A stretch of 64,000 nucleotides of DNA from Amycolatopsis nalaikhensis (GCF_030264295.1 NZ_CP127173.1:9493501-9557500), one strand, 5' to 3'. Numbered from the stretch's first letter, positions 25,210 to 34,091 are shown. Translations and numbers: made by a program. The notes: generated by a model from the letters alone, not told the origin.

Positions 25210-26003
25210 GCCTGCTCACCGAGACTTTCGCCAAGACGAAGGCGGCCGGGCGGGCCGCTCTGATCGCGTACTTGCCCGCCGGGTTCCCGACGGTCGACGC
25301 CGGGATCGCGGCGATCCGCGCGACCCTCGACGCGGGGGCGGACATCGTGGAAGTAGGCGTGCCGCACAGCGACCCGGTGCTGGACGGCCCGGTCATCCAG
25401 ACGGCCGACGACATCGCGTTGCGCGGCGGGGTCCGGATCGCGGACGTCCTGCGCACGGTGCGCGAAGTCCACGCGGCCACGGGCAAGCCGGTGCTGGTGA
25501 TGCCGTACTGGAATTCGGTGGCGCGGTACGGAGTCGAGCGGTTCGCGCGCTCATTGGCGGCGGCGGGTGGCGCGGGGTGCGTCCTGCCGGACCTGCCGGT
25601 GGCGGAGTCGGCGGAGTGGCGGTCGCACGCTTCGGCGCATGACTTGGCGACCGTGTTCGTGGTCGCGCCGAGCAGCACGGACGCGCACCTGGTGGCGACC
25701 GCGGCGGCGGGGACGGGGTTCGTGTACGCGTCGGCGTTGATGGGCGTTACCGGGACGCGTGAGTCCGTGGACGAGGCTGCCGCCGTGCTGGTCCGTCGGC
25801 TTCGTGCGGTGACCGAGCTGCCCGTGTGCGTGGGGATGGGGATCGCGGATGCTCGTCAGGCTGCCGAGGTGGCCGGGTTCGCTGATGGGGTGATCGTCGG
25901 GTCGGCGCTGGTCGAGACGCTTCTCGGGGCGCGGGATGAGGCTGAGGGTGTGGCTGAGCTTGAGCGGCTCACCGCGCAGCTCGCCGCGGGCGTGCGTGCG
26001 TGA
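25206..26003 (+). CDS. trpA: Tryptophan synthase alpha chain
   Basis: 265 residues, TIM barrel. Catalytic Glu lies in DIVEVGVPHSDP and Asp in VLPDLPVAES; GFVYASALMGVTG and the phosphate loop VGSALVE are present. HSDPVLDGP replaces the common YSDPVADGP, a mild divergence. Start overlaps the trpB stop (ATGA). It makes indole from indole-3-glycerol phosphate and passes it to TrpB. Confidence 0.94.
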   Translation: MSLLTETFAKTKAAGRAALIAYLPAGFPTVDAGIAAIRATLDAGADIVEVGVPHSDPVLDGPVIQTADDIALRGGVRIADVLRTVREVHAATGKPVLVMPYWNSVARYGVERFARSLAAAGGAGCVLPDLPVAESAEWRSHASAHDLATVFVVAPSSTDAHLVATAAAGTGFVYASALMGVTGTRESVDEAAAVLVRRLRAVTELPVCVGMGIADARQAAEVAGFADGVIVGSALVETLLGARDEAEGVAELERLTAQLAAGVRA

Positions 26004-26004
26004 G

Positions 26005-26042
26005 CGGGTGGCCGGGCTCGCTGTGGCGGGCTCGGCCACCCG
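26005..26042. terminator. Hairpin between trpA and a convergent regulator gene
   Basis: CGGGTGGCCG and CGGCCACCCG are exact complements enclosing 18 nt that can pair further (GGGCTC region). It lies directly after the trpA stop and 3 bp before the stop of the convergent MmyB-type gene. Confidence 0.6.
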
Positions 26043-26044
26043 GG

Positions 26045-26884
26045 TCACTCGGTCTCGAGGAACTGCTGGGTGCCGAGCACGCGGAGCAGCTCGAGTTTCT
26101 CCGCGGCGTCCGCGCCCTCCAGCGGCAGGAGGATCCGGATCCGCAGCCCCGCCTCGGGCAGCTCGAGCAACCGGCACCGCAGCCGGATCACCCCCACCGC
26201 CGGGTGGTGGACGTCCTTCAGGTCCGCGTGCCGGACGGCCACGTCGTGCCGCTCCCACAGCGTGCGGAACTCCTCGCTGTGCGCGGCGAGATCCTCGACC
26301 AGCGTCGTGATCTCGGCGTCCTCGCCGCGGCGGGAATACGTCGCGCGGAGGTCGCTCACGTGCGCCGCCGACAGGCGGGCCCGGTCGGCCTCCGGCACGT
26401 GCGCGCGGGACTCCTCGCGCGTGAACCAGCGCCGGTAGACGTTGCACTCCCCGTCGAGCTCGGTGCGGCACGCCACCGCGTCGTCGAGCGCGTTGGTGTG
26501 GAGCACGTCGCCGACGTCGTTGTAGACGCACGTCGGCAGGGCGTCGAGGTGCTCGACGAGCTGACGGAGACCGGGGTCGAGGTGGCGTCCGACCTGGCGC
26601 GGCGGGATCGGCACCCCGGCGAGGCGGAACAGGTGGTCCCGCTCGTCGGGGGTGCACCGCAGCGCGCGGGCGAGGGCGGCCACCACCTGCTCGGACGGGT
26701 TGGAGCCGCGGGCCTGCTCCAGCCGCGCGTAGAAGTCGCTCGACAACCCCGCCAGGACCGCGACCTCCTCGCGCCGCAAGCCGGGCGTCCGGCGGCGCAC
26801 CGTTTCCGGCAGGCCGACCTCGGACGGCGAGAGCCCCTCCCGCCGACGGCGCAGGAATTCGGCGAGCCCGGACCGGTCGATCAT
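26045..26884 (-). CDS. MmyB-type HTH regulator (XRE helix-turn-helix plus ligand domain)
   Basis: 279 residues. The N-terminal XRE HTH includes TPGLRREEVAVLAGLSSDFY and RLEQARG. The C-terminal MmyB-like domain has VYRRWFTREESR, ATYSRRGED and the end signature of the family. Divergent from the alpha/beta hydrolase at 26986, with an inverted repeat between. Probably represses or activates that gene. Confidence 0.87.
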   Translation of the reverse strand: MIDRSGLAEFLRRRREGLSPSEVGLPETVRRRTPGLRREEVAVLAGLSSDFYARLEQARGSNPSEQVVAALARALRCTPDERDHLFRLAGVPIPPRQVGRHLDPGLRQLVEHLDALPTCVYNDVGDVLHTNALDDAVACRTELDGECNVYRRWFTREESRAHVPEADRARLSAAHVSDLRATYSRRGEDAEITTLVEDLAAHSEEFRTLWERHDVAVRHADLKDVHHPAVGVIRLRCRLLELPEAGLRIRILLPLEGADAAEKLELLRVLGTQQFLETE

Positions 26885-26916
26885 GAATCCAGCATGCTCG
26901 CGCGGCCGCCGCCGCG

Positions 26917-26939
26917 TCCAGGACCAGGTCGGTCCTGGA
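26917..26939. promoter_or_regulatory. Inverted repeat between MmyB-type regulator and hydrolase
   Basis: TCCAGGACC and GGTCCTGGA are exact complements 5 nt apart. Similar 5-nt-spaced repeats occur beside two other MmyB-type genes in this window (32849, 38409). Confidence 0.65.
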
Positions 26940-26985
26940 TGGACCGGGCCTGCCCGGGCCCGGTTCCCGGCCGCAAGCTGGGCCC

Positions 26986-27930
26986 ATGGACAACAACTAC
27001 GTCCGGCTCGCCCGGCGCATCCCGGTTCCCGATGCCGTCCCGACGGTCTCCGTCAACCCGGTCACCCTGCCGGCGCCCGGCCGCGCCCTCCCGCTGGAAC
27101 TGCGGGTCACGGCGCCCCTGCACGGTGACGCCCTGCCGATCGTGCTCCTGTCCCACGGCGGCGGCAGCTCGCACTACCTGAAGTCGAAGGACGGCTACGC
27201 GCCACTCACCGACTTCTACGCGAGCCACGGGTTCGCCGTGCTCCAGCCGACCCACCTGAGCTCGCCCAACGGCGGGCTCGGCCTCGACGAAACCGCACCG
27301 GGTCACCCGCTGTTCTGGCGTTCCCGGATCGACGACTTCGTGCTGATCCTCGACCACCTGGCCGCCATCGAGGCCCAGGCACCGGTCATCGCCGGACGGC
27401 TCGACCCGGCGCGCGTCGCCGCCGTCGGGCACTCGGCCGGTGGCAACACGGTCAGTGCGCTGCTCGGCGGGCGAGCCGACCTTCGTGACCCGCGCGTCAA
27501 GGCCGGGGTGCTGCTCGCCTCGACCGGCAGCGCCGAGGGCATGACCGAAGCGATGCGCACGCGGTACCCCGAGCTGGAAACCGACTTCTCCCACCTGACC
27601 ACGCGCACGCTGGTGGTCCACGGCGACGAGGACGGGAACCCCGTCGCCACCACCCGGGGCGCCGCCTGGCACGCCGAGCCGTACCACCTCAGCCCCGGCG
27701 CGGACGCGCTGCTGGTCCTGCCGGGCGCGAAGCACTACCTGGGCGGAATCATGGGTTACAGCCTCGCGGAGACGGACGACGAGGACCCCGAGCGGCTGGC
27801 GGTCACCCAGCGCATGACGTGGGCCTACCTGTGGTCCGCCCTGCACGACGGCGACCCGGCGTGGCAGCGGGCGATCGAGGCGATCGACGCCGACCCGTCG
27901 CTCGGTCGGGTTCAGACCAAGCACCCGTGA
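26986..27930 (+). CDS. Alpha/beta hydrolase, dienelactone hydrolase/platelet-activating-factor acetylhydrolase-like
   Basis: 314 residues. The oxyanion region is LLSHGGGSS, the nucleophile elbow GHSAGGN, the acid in VHGDEDGNP and the His in PGAKHYLGG. No signal peptide, so cytoplasmic. Substrate unknown. Divergent from the MmyB-type regulator. Confidence 0.83.
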   Translation: MDNNYVRLARRIPVPDAVPTVSVNPVTLPAPGRALPLELRVTAPLHGDALPIVLLSHGGGSSHYLKSKDGYAPLTDFYASHGFAVLQPTHLSSPNGGLGLDETAPGHPLFWRSRIDDFVLILDHLAAIEAQAPVIAGRLDPARVAAVGHSAGGNTVSALLGGRADLRDPRVKAGVLLASTGSAEGMTEAMRTRYPELETDFSHLTTRTLVVHGDEDGNPVATTRGAAWHAEPYHLSPGADALLVLPGAKHYLGGIMGYSLAETDDEDPERLAVTQRMTWAYLWSALHDGDPAWQRAIEAIDADPSLGRVQTKHP

Positions 27931-27971
27931 TGCGCCGGTCCACAGTGGACGCCCGTGCGGTGGCCGAAACA

Positions 27972-28028
27972 AGGTCTTGAATGAGTCATTCAGGACCTCC
28001 GACGCCCTGAATGACTCATTCAAGACCT
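27972..28028. repeat. 23-bp inverted repeat carrying the GAATGA-S-TCATTC element
   Basis: Arms at 27972-27994 and 28006-28028 are exact complements around 11 nt. Each contains GAATGASTCATTC, itself a palindrome and also present six times (one with a change) at 39340-39700. It lies between the hydrolase and the MarR gene stop. It may serve as a terminator, but the arms are AT-richer than the surroundings. Confidence 0.75.
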
Positions 28029-28052
28029 CCGCGCGGGCGGCCCCGGCGAACG

Positions 28053-28505
28053 TCAGCCGCGTGGTGAAGACCCGGCCTGGGCCGCCTTGAGCAGCAGTTC
28101 GTGCAGGACCACCCGTTCGGCGTCGGTGAGCGCGCCGACGGACTCCGCCAGAACCCCCTCGAGAACGACCGATCCGGCCTCGTAGGCCCGCTGGCCATCC
28201 TCAGTCAGCGAATGCCGGGTAGCGCGGCCGGGCCCATCCGCCCGCTTCAACAGGCCCCGGTCGATCATCCGCTTGGCGAGCGTCCCCATGGACTGGTCGG
28301 TCTGGAACGTCAGCTCCGCCAGCGTGTGCAACGTGGCGTCCGGCTGTTCGTGCAGGTGCCGCAGGACGTCCCACTGCACCAGGGAAAGCCCCGCGTGCGC
28401 GGACAACCGGCGGTTGGCCTCCCGGTGGTGCCGCCACTGCAGCCGCTTCACCGCGAGCCCGATCTCCTGAAGCGACGGTGACACCGACGCAGCGTATCCC
28501 ACCAC
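28053..28505 (-). CDS. MarR-family regulator
   Basis: 150 residues from a GTG with AGGAGG upstream. The winged HTH spans about 35-105 (LVQWDVLRHLHEQ, then TDQSMGTLAKRMIDRGLL). Divergent from an alpha/beta hydrolase across an AT-rich gap that contains TTATATAA (28542-28549), a suitable MarR site. Confidence 0.85.
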   Translation of the reverse strand: MVGYAASVSPSLQEIGLAVKRLQWRHHREANRRLSAHAGLSLVQWDVLRHLHEQPDATLHTLAELTFQTDQSMGTLAKRMIDRGLLKRADGPGRATRHSLTEDGQRAYEAGSVVLEGVLAESVGALTDAERVVLHELLLKAAQAGSSPRG

Positions 28506-28559
28506 CGGCCGCCCTCCTCACTCTTGGCAAAATAAGTATCGTTATATAAGGTTGTTTAC

Positions 28560-29348
28560 ATGAGTATCCCAGTCCCGGCCGGCAGCCTCCGGCCCACCCG
28601 CCTCCAGCGCGTCCCGTTCGGCGCGGTCACCGTCGAGGACCGCGACCACACCCGCCCCTTCCTGCTGCTGCACGGCGGTGGCGGCCCGGCGACGATGACC
28701 GGGTTCGCCGACCTGCTCGCCCAGCGCACGCACTCCCGCGTGCTGACCCCGACCCACCCCGGCTTCGCGGGCACCCCGCGGGTGCCGGGCGTCGACTCCA
28801 CCCGCGCCCTCGCCGCCGCCTACGTCGGCATGCTCGACGAGCTCGGCCTCAGCGACGTAACCGTGCTCGGCAACTCCTTCGGCGGCTGGCTGGCCGCGGA
28901 GATCGCGCTGCTCGGCAGCCCGCGCGTCAGCGGTGCGGTGATCGTCGACGGCATCGGGATCGAGGTCGAGGGCCACCCCGTGACCAGCGTCGCCGGGCTC
29001 GCCCCCGCCGACCTGCAGAAGCTGTCCTTCCACGACCCGCGCAAGGCACCCACGCCCCCGGCCGCGGGCGGGACCGGCCCGAGCCCGGACATCCAGGCCC
29101 TGATCTCCTACGCCGGCCCGGCCATGGCCGACCCGACCCTGCTGGACCGGCTGTCCGGCCTCGGCCACTTCCCCGTGCACGTCGTGTGGGGCGAAAGCGA
29201 CGGGATCGTCAGCCCGGAGTACGGCAAGGCGTATGCGGCCGCGATCCCGACGTCGACGTTCACCCTGCTCCCCCGCTCCGGCCACCTGCCCCAGGTCGAG
29301 ACGCCCGAGGAACTGCTCGGCGCCCTCCTCGACCTCGGCACCGACTGA
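28560..29348 (+). CDS. Alpha/beta hydrolase
   Basis: 262 residues. LLLHGGGGPA supplies the oxyanion loop, GNSFGGW the nucleophile Ser, WGESDGIV the acid and RSGHLPQ the His. Overall like epoxide hydrolase/haloperoxidase-type members. A possible promoter TTGGCA (28524-28529) with an AT-rich -10 lies upstream. A metallo-beta-lactamase gene follows 11 bp after its stop. Likely controlled by the divergent MarR. Confidence 0.83.
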   Translation: MSIPVPAGSLRPTRLQRVPFGAVTVEDRDHTRPFLLLHGGGGPATMTGFADLLAQRTHSRVLTPTHPGFAGTPRVPGVDSTRALAAAYVGMLDELGLSDVTVLGNSFGGWLAAEIALLGSPRVSGAVIVDGIGIEVEGHPVTSVAGLAPADLQKLSFHDPRKAPTPPAAGGTGPSPDIQALISYAGPAMADPTLLDRLSGLGHFPVHVVWGESDGIVSPEYGKAYAAAIPTSTFTLLPRSGHLPQVETPEELLGALLDLGTD

Positions 29349-29359
29349 CGGGCGCGCGC

Positions 29360-30115
29360 ATGGACACCACCCTGGCGGTCACCCGGATCGCCCACGCGTG
29401 CCAGCTGCTCGAGCTCGGCGACCTGCGCGTCCTCACCGACCCGTGGTTCACCCAGACCGCCGTCTACTACCAGGGCGAGCCGGTCGCGGCGACGCCGTCC
29501 ACTTTGGATCATCTCGACGCTGTGGTGATCAGCCACGAGCACTACGACCACTGCGACCTCGACGCGCTCCTGGCGGGCGGGCTCGACCCCGACACGCCGA
29601 TCGTCGGACCGGGCACGGTCACGGCCATCGCGAAGGACAAGGGCTTTTCCCGGCTGCACACCATCGAAGCGTGGGAGTCCACCCGGATCGGCGACCTCAC
29701 GGTCACCGCCACGCCGGGCGAGCACGGCGTCCACGAGGTGACGTTCGTGCTCCAGGCGGGCGGCCGCACCGTGTTCTTCGGCGGCGACTCGCTGCGCGTG
29801 CCCGAACTCGACCGCATCCCGGAGCGGCTGGGGCCGGTCGATCTCACGATCCTGCCCACCAACGGCCTGTGCGTGCGGACGGCGGACCTGCGCCAGGTGG
29901 TGATGGACGCCGAAGAAGCCGCCGGGCTGACCGCCGTGCTGCGGCCGAAACTGGCCATCCCGCACCACTACGCGTTCCACAGTGGCTGGCTCGGCGACCG
30001 GATGATCACCAAGGGCGACCAGGACCCGCGCCACTACGCCGATGCCGTCGCACGCCTCGCACCGGACGTCGACGTGCGCATCGTCCTGCCCGGCGTCCGG
30101 GTCGTGGTGCCGTAG
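29360..30115 (+). CDS. Metallo-beta-lactamase-fold protein (UlaG-like)
   Basis: 251 residues from ATG 29360. VVISHEHYDHCD supplies the zinc-binding motif, and FFGGDSLRVPE and IPHHYAFHSGW the later ligands. UlaG-like proteins hydrolyse lactones or phosphodiesters. Probable operon with the hydrolase upstream. Confidence 0.82.
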   Translation: MDTTLAVTRIAHACQLLELGDLRVLTDPWFTQTAVYYQGEPVAATPSTLDHLDAVVISHEHYDHCDLDALLAGGLDPDTPIVGPGTVTAIAKDKGFSRLHTIEAWESTRIGDLTVTATPGEHGVHEVTFVLQAGGRTVFFGGDSLRVPELDRIPERLGPVDLTILPTNGLCVRTADLRQVVMDAEEAAGLTAVLRPKLAIPHHYAFHSGWLGDRMITKGDQDPRHYADAVARLAPDVDVRIVLPGVRVVVP

Positions 30116-30118
30116 GCG

Positions 30119-31078
30119 TTACGCGGCGATCAGCTCCGCGAACCGCTCCGGGCTGACGTTCCCGCCGCTGATGATCACCCCGACCCGGCCGGACGCGGCC
30201 ACCTGCCCGCTCATCAGCGCGGCCAGGCCGGTCGCGCCGCTGGGCTCGAGGACGAGCTTCAGCCGTTCGAACGCGAACCGCATCGCTTCCCGGACCCCGT
30301 CGTCGGACACCAGGGCGATGTCGTCGACCAGGTTCCGGTTGATCGAGAAGGTCAGCTCGCCGGGGATCGAGGCGGCCTGGCCGTCGGCGATGGTGCGGGG
30401 CACCGGGATCGACACCCGTTCGCCCGCCTCGAGCGACCGCTTGGTGTCGTCGCCGTCGGCCGGTTCGACGCCGACGACGCGGATGCCGGGCCGCACCGCC
30501 TTCGCTGCCGTCGAACTGCCCGCGATGAGACCGCCCCCGCCGACCGGGACGACCAGCGTGTCCACCGGACCGGCGTCTTCGAGCAGCTCCAGCGCCGCGG
30601 TGCCCTGACCGGCGATCACGTGCGGGTGCTCGTACGGCGGGATCAGCGCCAGTCCCCGGTCGGCCGCCAAAGCTTCGCCGAGCGCGACCCGGTCGCCGGT
30701 GTAGCGGTCGTAGGTGACGATCTCGGCGCCGTACCCCTTCGTCGCGTCCACTTTGGACTTCGGGGTGTCCTCGGGGACCAGGATGACCGCACTGCTCCCG
30801 AGTTCCCGTGCGGCGAGCGCCACGGCTTGGGCGTGGTTGCCCGACGAGTACGCGGCGATGCCCTTGGCCAGCTGCTCCGGCGAGAGCCGGGAGGCCGCGT
30901 TGTACGCGCCGCGGAACTTGAAGGCCCCGATGCGCTGGAGGTTCTCGCACTTGAGCAGCACTTCGGCGCCGACGAGCTCGTCGAGGGTCCGGGAGCGCAC
31001 GACCGGCGTCCGGTGGGCGACCCCGGCCAGGCGGGCGGCGGCGTCGCGGATGTCGTCGAGGGTGACGGGCGGGGTCAT
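30119..31078 (-). CDS. PLP-dependent threonine/serine dehydratase-like enzyme (fold type II)
   Basis: 319 residues. The PLP lysine lies in IGAFKFRGAYN, the SSGNHAQAVA loop binds the substrate, and VGGGGLIAG is the phosphate-binding glycine loop. There is no C-terminal ACT regulatory domain, so it is a catabolic type (threonine dehydratase, serine racemase or EutB-like). Its start overlaps the stop of the DauR-like regulator (ATGA), and a RidA remnant precedes both. Such dehydratases release enamines that RidA normally hydrolyses. Confidence 0.87.
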   Translation of the reverse strand: MTPPVTLDDIRDAAARLAGVAHRTPVVRSRTLDELVGAEVLLKCENLQRIGAFKFRGAYNAASRLSPEQLAKGIAAYSSGNHAQAVALAARELGSSAVILVPEDTPKSKVDATKGYGAEIVTYDRYTGDRVALGEALAADRGLALIPPYEHPHVIAGQGTAALELLEDAGPVDTLVVPVGGGGLIAGSSTAAKAVRPGIRVVGVEPADGDDTKRSLEAGERVSIPVPRTIADGQAASIPGELTFSINRNLVDDIALVSDDGVREAMRFAFERLKLVLEPSGATGLAALMSGQVAASGRVGVIISGGNVSPERFAELIAA

Positions 31079-31722
31079 GGTGCTCCTTGCTCACGGATTT
31101 CGGCGAGGTAGGTGTAGGCGGAGGCGCGGGAGATCCCGATCCGGGCGGCGACCTGCGGCACGGCGCGCCGGACGGCGAAGACGCCGCGTCGGTGCAGGCT
31201 CCGGAACAGGTCGAGGCGTTCGTCGCGGCTGAGCGCGGCCCACGGTTTGTTCAGCCGCAGCTGGTGTTCGTCGACGATCGCGTCCACGACGGCGTCGATG
31301 TCGTCACCGAACGTCGTGGTCGGCGTTGCCGCGGTGGCGGTCCCGACGTCGGCGAGTTCGCCGACCAGGGCCCGCAATTGGCCCAGCGCTGTCACGTCGA
31401 GGTTCACGCACAGCGCGCCGAAGACCGTGCCGCCGCTGTCGCGCAGCAGCATGGTCGAGGACTTCACGAGTTTCCCGGACGCGGTGCGGGTGAGGTAGTT
31501 CAGCTGGTCCTCGGCGTCGTCCCCCCGCGCCAGCAGGCCCATGCCGATTTCGCTCATCGACCCGCCGACGCTGCGTTCGGTGACCGACCCGGCGATCGCG
31601 ACCACGGACGTCTCGGGGCGCCGGAAGTCGTGGACGACGACTTCGCAGAACGAGCCGAGGGTCGCGGCGATGCCGTCGGCGACCGGGCCGAGCGCGGCGA
31701 GGATGGCGTCCTGTTCAGACAT
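31075..31722 (-). CDS. YheO/DauR-type transcriptional regulator (PAS-like plus HTH)
   Basis: 215 residues. The N-terminal YheO PAS-like domain (about 5-110, with VVVHDFRRPE and NYLTRTASGK) is followed by a DauR-type HTH (about 165-212, ISRASAYTYLAEIRE). Family members sense amino acids, for example D-arginine. It is coupled to the downstream dehydratase and overlaps the upstream RidA remnant by 8 bp. Confidence 0.86.
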   Translation of the reverse strand: MSEQDAILAALGPVADGIAATLGSFCEVVVHDFRRPETSVVAIAGSVTERSVGGSMSEIGMGLLARGDDAEDQLNYLTRTASGKLVKSSTMLLRDSGGTVFGALCVNLDVTALGQLRALVGELADVGTATAATPTTTFGDDIDAVVDAIVDEHQLRLNKPWAALSRDERLDLFRSLHRRGVFAVRRAVPQVAARIGISRASAYTYLAEIREQGAP

Positions 31723-31909
31723 CGCGCAGCCGGGCGAGGGCCTCGACTTCCACGACCCCGCCGTAGGGCAGCGACGCGAACGCCTGGGCGCACTCGGCGG
31801 CGAACCCGCCGGGTACCAGCGCCCCGGTTCCGGTCACGCCGAGCCGCCCGGAGACGGCCACGAGGTCGCCACTGCGGAAGGCGGCGGGGTACGGGTGCTC
31901 GGTGCTCAC
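31715..31909 (-). pseudogene. RidA-family protein with an internal deletion
   Basis: A 64-codon frame. The start (PYPAAFRSGDLVAVSGRLG) is the RidA N-terminus and the end (SLPYGGVVEVEALARL) its last strand. Roughly 50 residues are missing between, including the substrate-binding Arg region. The join is in frame. A longer start at 31936 is possible. RidA deaminates the reactive enamines produced by PLP dehydratases, so an intact copy would fit this operon. As it stands it cannot form the trimer active site. Confidence 0.65.
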
Positions 31910-31955
31910 CGGACTGACTGTACAAGTCATGGACAAAAAGTCCAGATGGTCCGCG

Positions 31956-32816
31956 TCACGTCAATTCGCCGGTGAGGTGCTGGGAACCGAGGACCGCCAG
32001 CATCTCGAGGGCGTCGGCGCTGTCGGTGCCGAGGGCCGGGGTGAACCAGAGCAGGCGCTGGCGGCCGTCTTCGCTGAAGAGGTTGAGGCAGTTGACTTCC
32101 ACGGTGCCCAGTGCCGGGTGGACGATGCGCTTGCGGTCGTCGCGGCGGAACGCGACATCGTGTTCGGACCACAGCCCGGCGAATTCGGGTGAGCTCGTCA
32201 GCAGCTCCTGGATCATCGACGCGGCTTCGGTGTCGCGGGGACCGCGGGCCGCGGCGGCCGCGCGCAGGTCGGCCGTGAACGCGCGCGACTGCGTGTCGTG
32301 GTCCGCCGCCGGGTACAGCTGCCGCGCCTCCGGCTCGGTGAACCACCGGTAGGCGAAACTCGCCCGCCGGCCGCGGAAGCCCGACTGGTCGCCCAGCAGC
32401 GCGACGGCGAGCGGGTTCTGCACCAGGGTGACGTGCAGGTCGGTGATGACCTGGGCGGGCGTCGACGGCAGGCGGCCGAGCAGGTCGAGCATCCCGGGGT
32501 GGACGTGCGCGGCGGGGCCGGTCTCGGCGGGCACCGGGCGCTCGGCGAGGTGGAAGAGGTAGTCGCGCTCGTCGCGGGTCAGCCGCAGCGCGCGGGCGAG
32601 CGCGGCGAGCATCTGCTCCGACGGCTGCGATCCGGCGCCCCGCTCGAGCTCGTTGTAGTAGTCGACGGACGCGCCGGCGAGCTGCGCGACCTCGTCGCGG
32701 CGCAACCCCGGAACCCGCCGCCGCGGTCCGGCGACGAACCCGACGTCCTCGGGACGGATGCGCTCGCGCCGGGAGCGCAGGAACGCCCCCAGTTCGCGGT
32801 ACCTCGCGGGACTCAT
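31956..32816 (-). CDS. MmyB-type HTH regulator
   Basis: 286 residues from ATG 32816. XRE HTH (VPGLRRDEVAQLAGASVDYY) then MmyB ligand domain (YRWFTEPEARQLYP). Divergent from a 4-oxalocrotonate tautomerase-like gene with a 7-bp-arm inverted repeat between, in the same arrangement as the other three MmyB-type genes here. Confidence 0.87.
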   Translation of the reverse strand: MSPARYRELGAFLRSRRERIRPEDVGFVAGPRRRVPGLRRDEVAQLAGASVDYYNELERGAGSQPSEQMLAALARALRLTRDERDYLFHLAERPVPAETGPAAHVHPGMLDLLGRLPSTPAQVITDLHVTLVQNPLAVALLGDQSGFRGRRASFAYRWFTEPEARQLYPAADHDTQSRAFTADLRAAAAARGPRDTEAASMIQELLTSSPEFAGLWSEHDVAFRRDDRKRIVHPALGTVEVNCLNLFSEDGRQRLLWFTPALGTDSADALEMLAVLGSQHLTGELT

Positions 32817-32848
32817 GGCTCCAGTCTGCCCGCGCGGCGCCCGCGACA

Positions 32849-32867
32849 CAGGGGATGACGTCCCCTG
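32849..32867. promoter_or_regulatory. Inverted repeat between MmyB-type regulator and tautomerase
   Basis: CAGGGGA and TCCCCTG are exact complements with 5 nt between, the same spacing as at 26917. Confidence 0.6.
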
Positions 32868-32921
32868 GTTCGGGGCCGCGGCCGGGCCGATCGTGGAGGC
32901 ACGACCGAGAGAGGAACCACC

Positions 32922-33128
32922 ATGCCCTTCGCCAACCTCAAGGTGCCGTCCGGAACGCTGACACCGGAGTCCAAGAAGAAGCTCCAGGACGCCGTCACCG
33001 ACGCGTTCGCCGACGTCTACGGGGAACGCGCCCGCCCGACCACGCTGGTCATCGTCGAGGAGGTCACCGAGAACGGCTGGAGCCTCGGCGGCACGATCCT
33101 CAACGAGGAGGTGCTGGGCCGCAGCTGA
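32922..33128 (+). CDS. 4-oxalocrotonate tautomerase-like small protein
   Basis: 68 residues. After removal of Met, Pro2 becomes the N-terminal catalytic base of the tautomerase superfamily (MPFANLKVPSGTL). The TLVIVEEV strand and the GWSLGG turn match the family. AGAGG lies upstream. It would interconvert enol and keto acids, but no pathway partner is adjacent. Divergent from the MmyB-type gene. Confidence 0.85.
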   Translation: MPFANLKVPSGTLTPESKKKLQDAVTDAFADVYGERARPTTLVIVEEVTENGWSLGGTILNEEVLGRS

Positions 33129-33142
33129 ACCGGCGACCGCGC

Positions 33143-34084
33143 TCAAGCCCCGGTCAGCTCCGCCGACACCCGCCAGAGCCGCTCCGCCGCGGCCGGGTCG
33201 AGGGCCCACGCCTTCACCCCGTGCGGGTGCTCGGCGAGTTCGGCGTCGTCCGGCACCGGGTGCGCCTCCCGTCCGTCGTCGAGGTAGTGGCCGCCGGTGC
33301 GCGCGAACTGCGGCGCGACGGCCGCCACGACGCTCGTCGCCGCTCCCTGCTCGACGGTCTTGTAGGTGAAGACGCCCGCCGCTTCGGCCTCGGCGAGGGA
33401 TTTCCGCTGCGCGGGCGTGAAGTTCCGCTGCAGCCCGGTCGCCACCCCGCCGGGGTTCACGGCGTTCGCGAAGATCCCGTCCGCCGCCCACCGGCGGGTC
33501 GCTTCCACCGCGAACAGCGAGTTGGCCGTTTTCGACTGCGCGTAGGCGATTTGGGGGTCATACGCGCGGCGGGCGAAATGCGGGTCGGCGAAGTCGACGC
33601 CGGCGCGCATGTGCGCCGTCGAGCTGACCGAGACGATCCGCGCCTCGCCGCGATCGGCCGCGCCGCGGGCCAGGGCCGCGTGCAGGCCGGTGGCCAGGGC
33701 GAAATGGCCGAGGTGGTTGGTCGCGAACTGCAGTTCCCAGCCTTCGGCGGTGTGGGCGGGACCGCCGGTGACGATGCCCGCGTTGTTCACCAGGAGGTGC
33801 AGGGGCCCGGCCCACTCCCGCGTGAACCGGCGGACGGACGCCCGGTCGGCGAGGTCGAGCCGGGCGACCCGCGACCGGGGTCCCGCGGTCACCGCGGCCG
33901 GGTTCCGGACGGCCAGTGTCACCTCGGCCCCCGCGGCGGCCAGCGCGCGGGCGGTTTCCGCGCCGATCCCGGACGACGCCCCCGTGACGATCGCGCGGAC
34001 GCCGTCGAGGTCGGCACCCGCGAGGACGTCGTCCGCGGTGCTGGCGGCGGTGAACGGGGTGGTGATCAGCTTTCGGGCGGGCAT
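33143..34084 (-). CDS. Short-chain dehydrogenase/reductase (retinol dehydrogenase/protochlorophyllide reductase-like)
   Basis: 313 residues. TGASSGIG, NNAGI, the Ser in SVSSTAH and Y-A-Q-S-K-T-A-N are the cofactor and catalytic motifs; the NHLGHFALA stretch is typical of this subgroup. Divergent from the TetR at 34149 across an 8-bp-arm dyad. Confidence 0.87.
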   Translation of the reverse strand: MPARKLITTPFTAASTADDVLAGADLDGVRAIVTGASSGIGAETARALAAAGAEVTLAVRNPAAVTAGPRSRVARLDLADRASVRRFTREWAGPLHLLVNNAGIVTGGPAHTAEGWELQFATNHLGHFALATGLHAALARGAADRGEARIVSVSSTAHMRAGVDFADPHFARRAYDPQIAYAQSKTANSLFAVEATRRWAADGIFANAVNPGGVATGLQRNFTPAQRKSLAEAEAAGVFTYKTVEQGAATSVVAAVAPQFARTGGHYLDDGREAHPVPDDAELAEHPHGVKAWALDPAAAERLWRVSAELTGA

Positions 34085-34091
34085 GCCGTCG

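Noticed and set aside
29360..31909. Threonine dehydratase as isoleucine biosynthetic ilvA
   Set aside because: No ACT regulatory domain; coupled to a DauR-like regulator and a RidA remnant, a catabolic arrangement.
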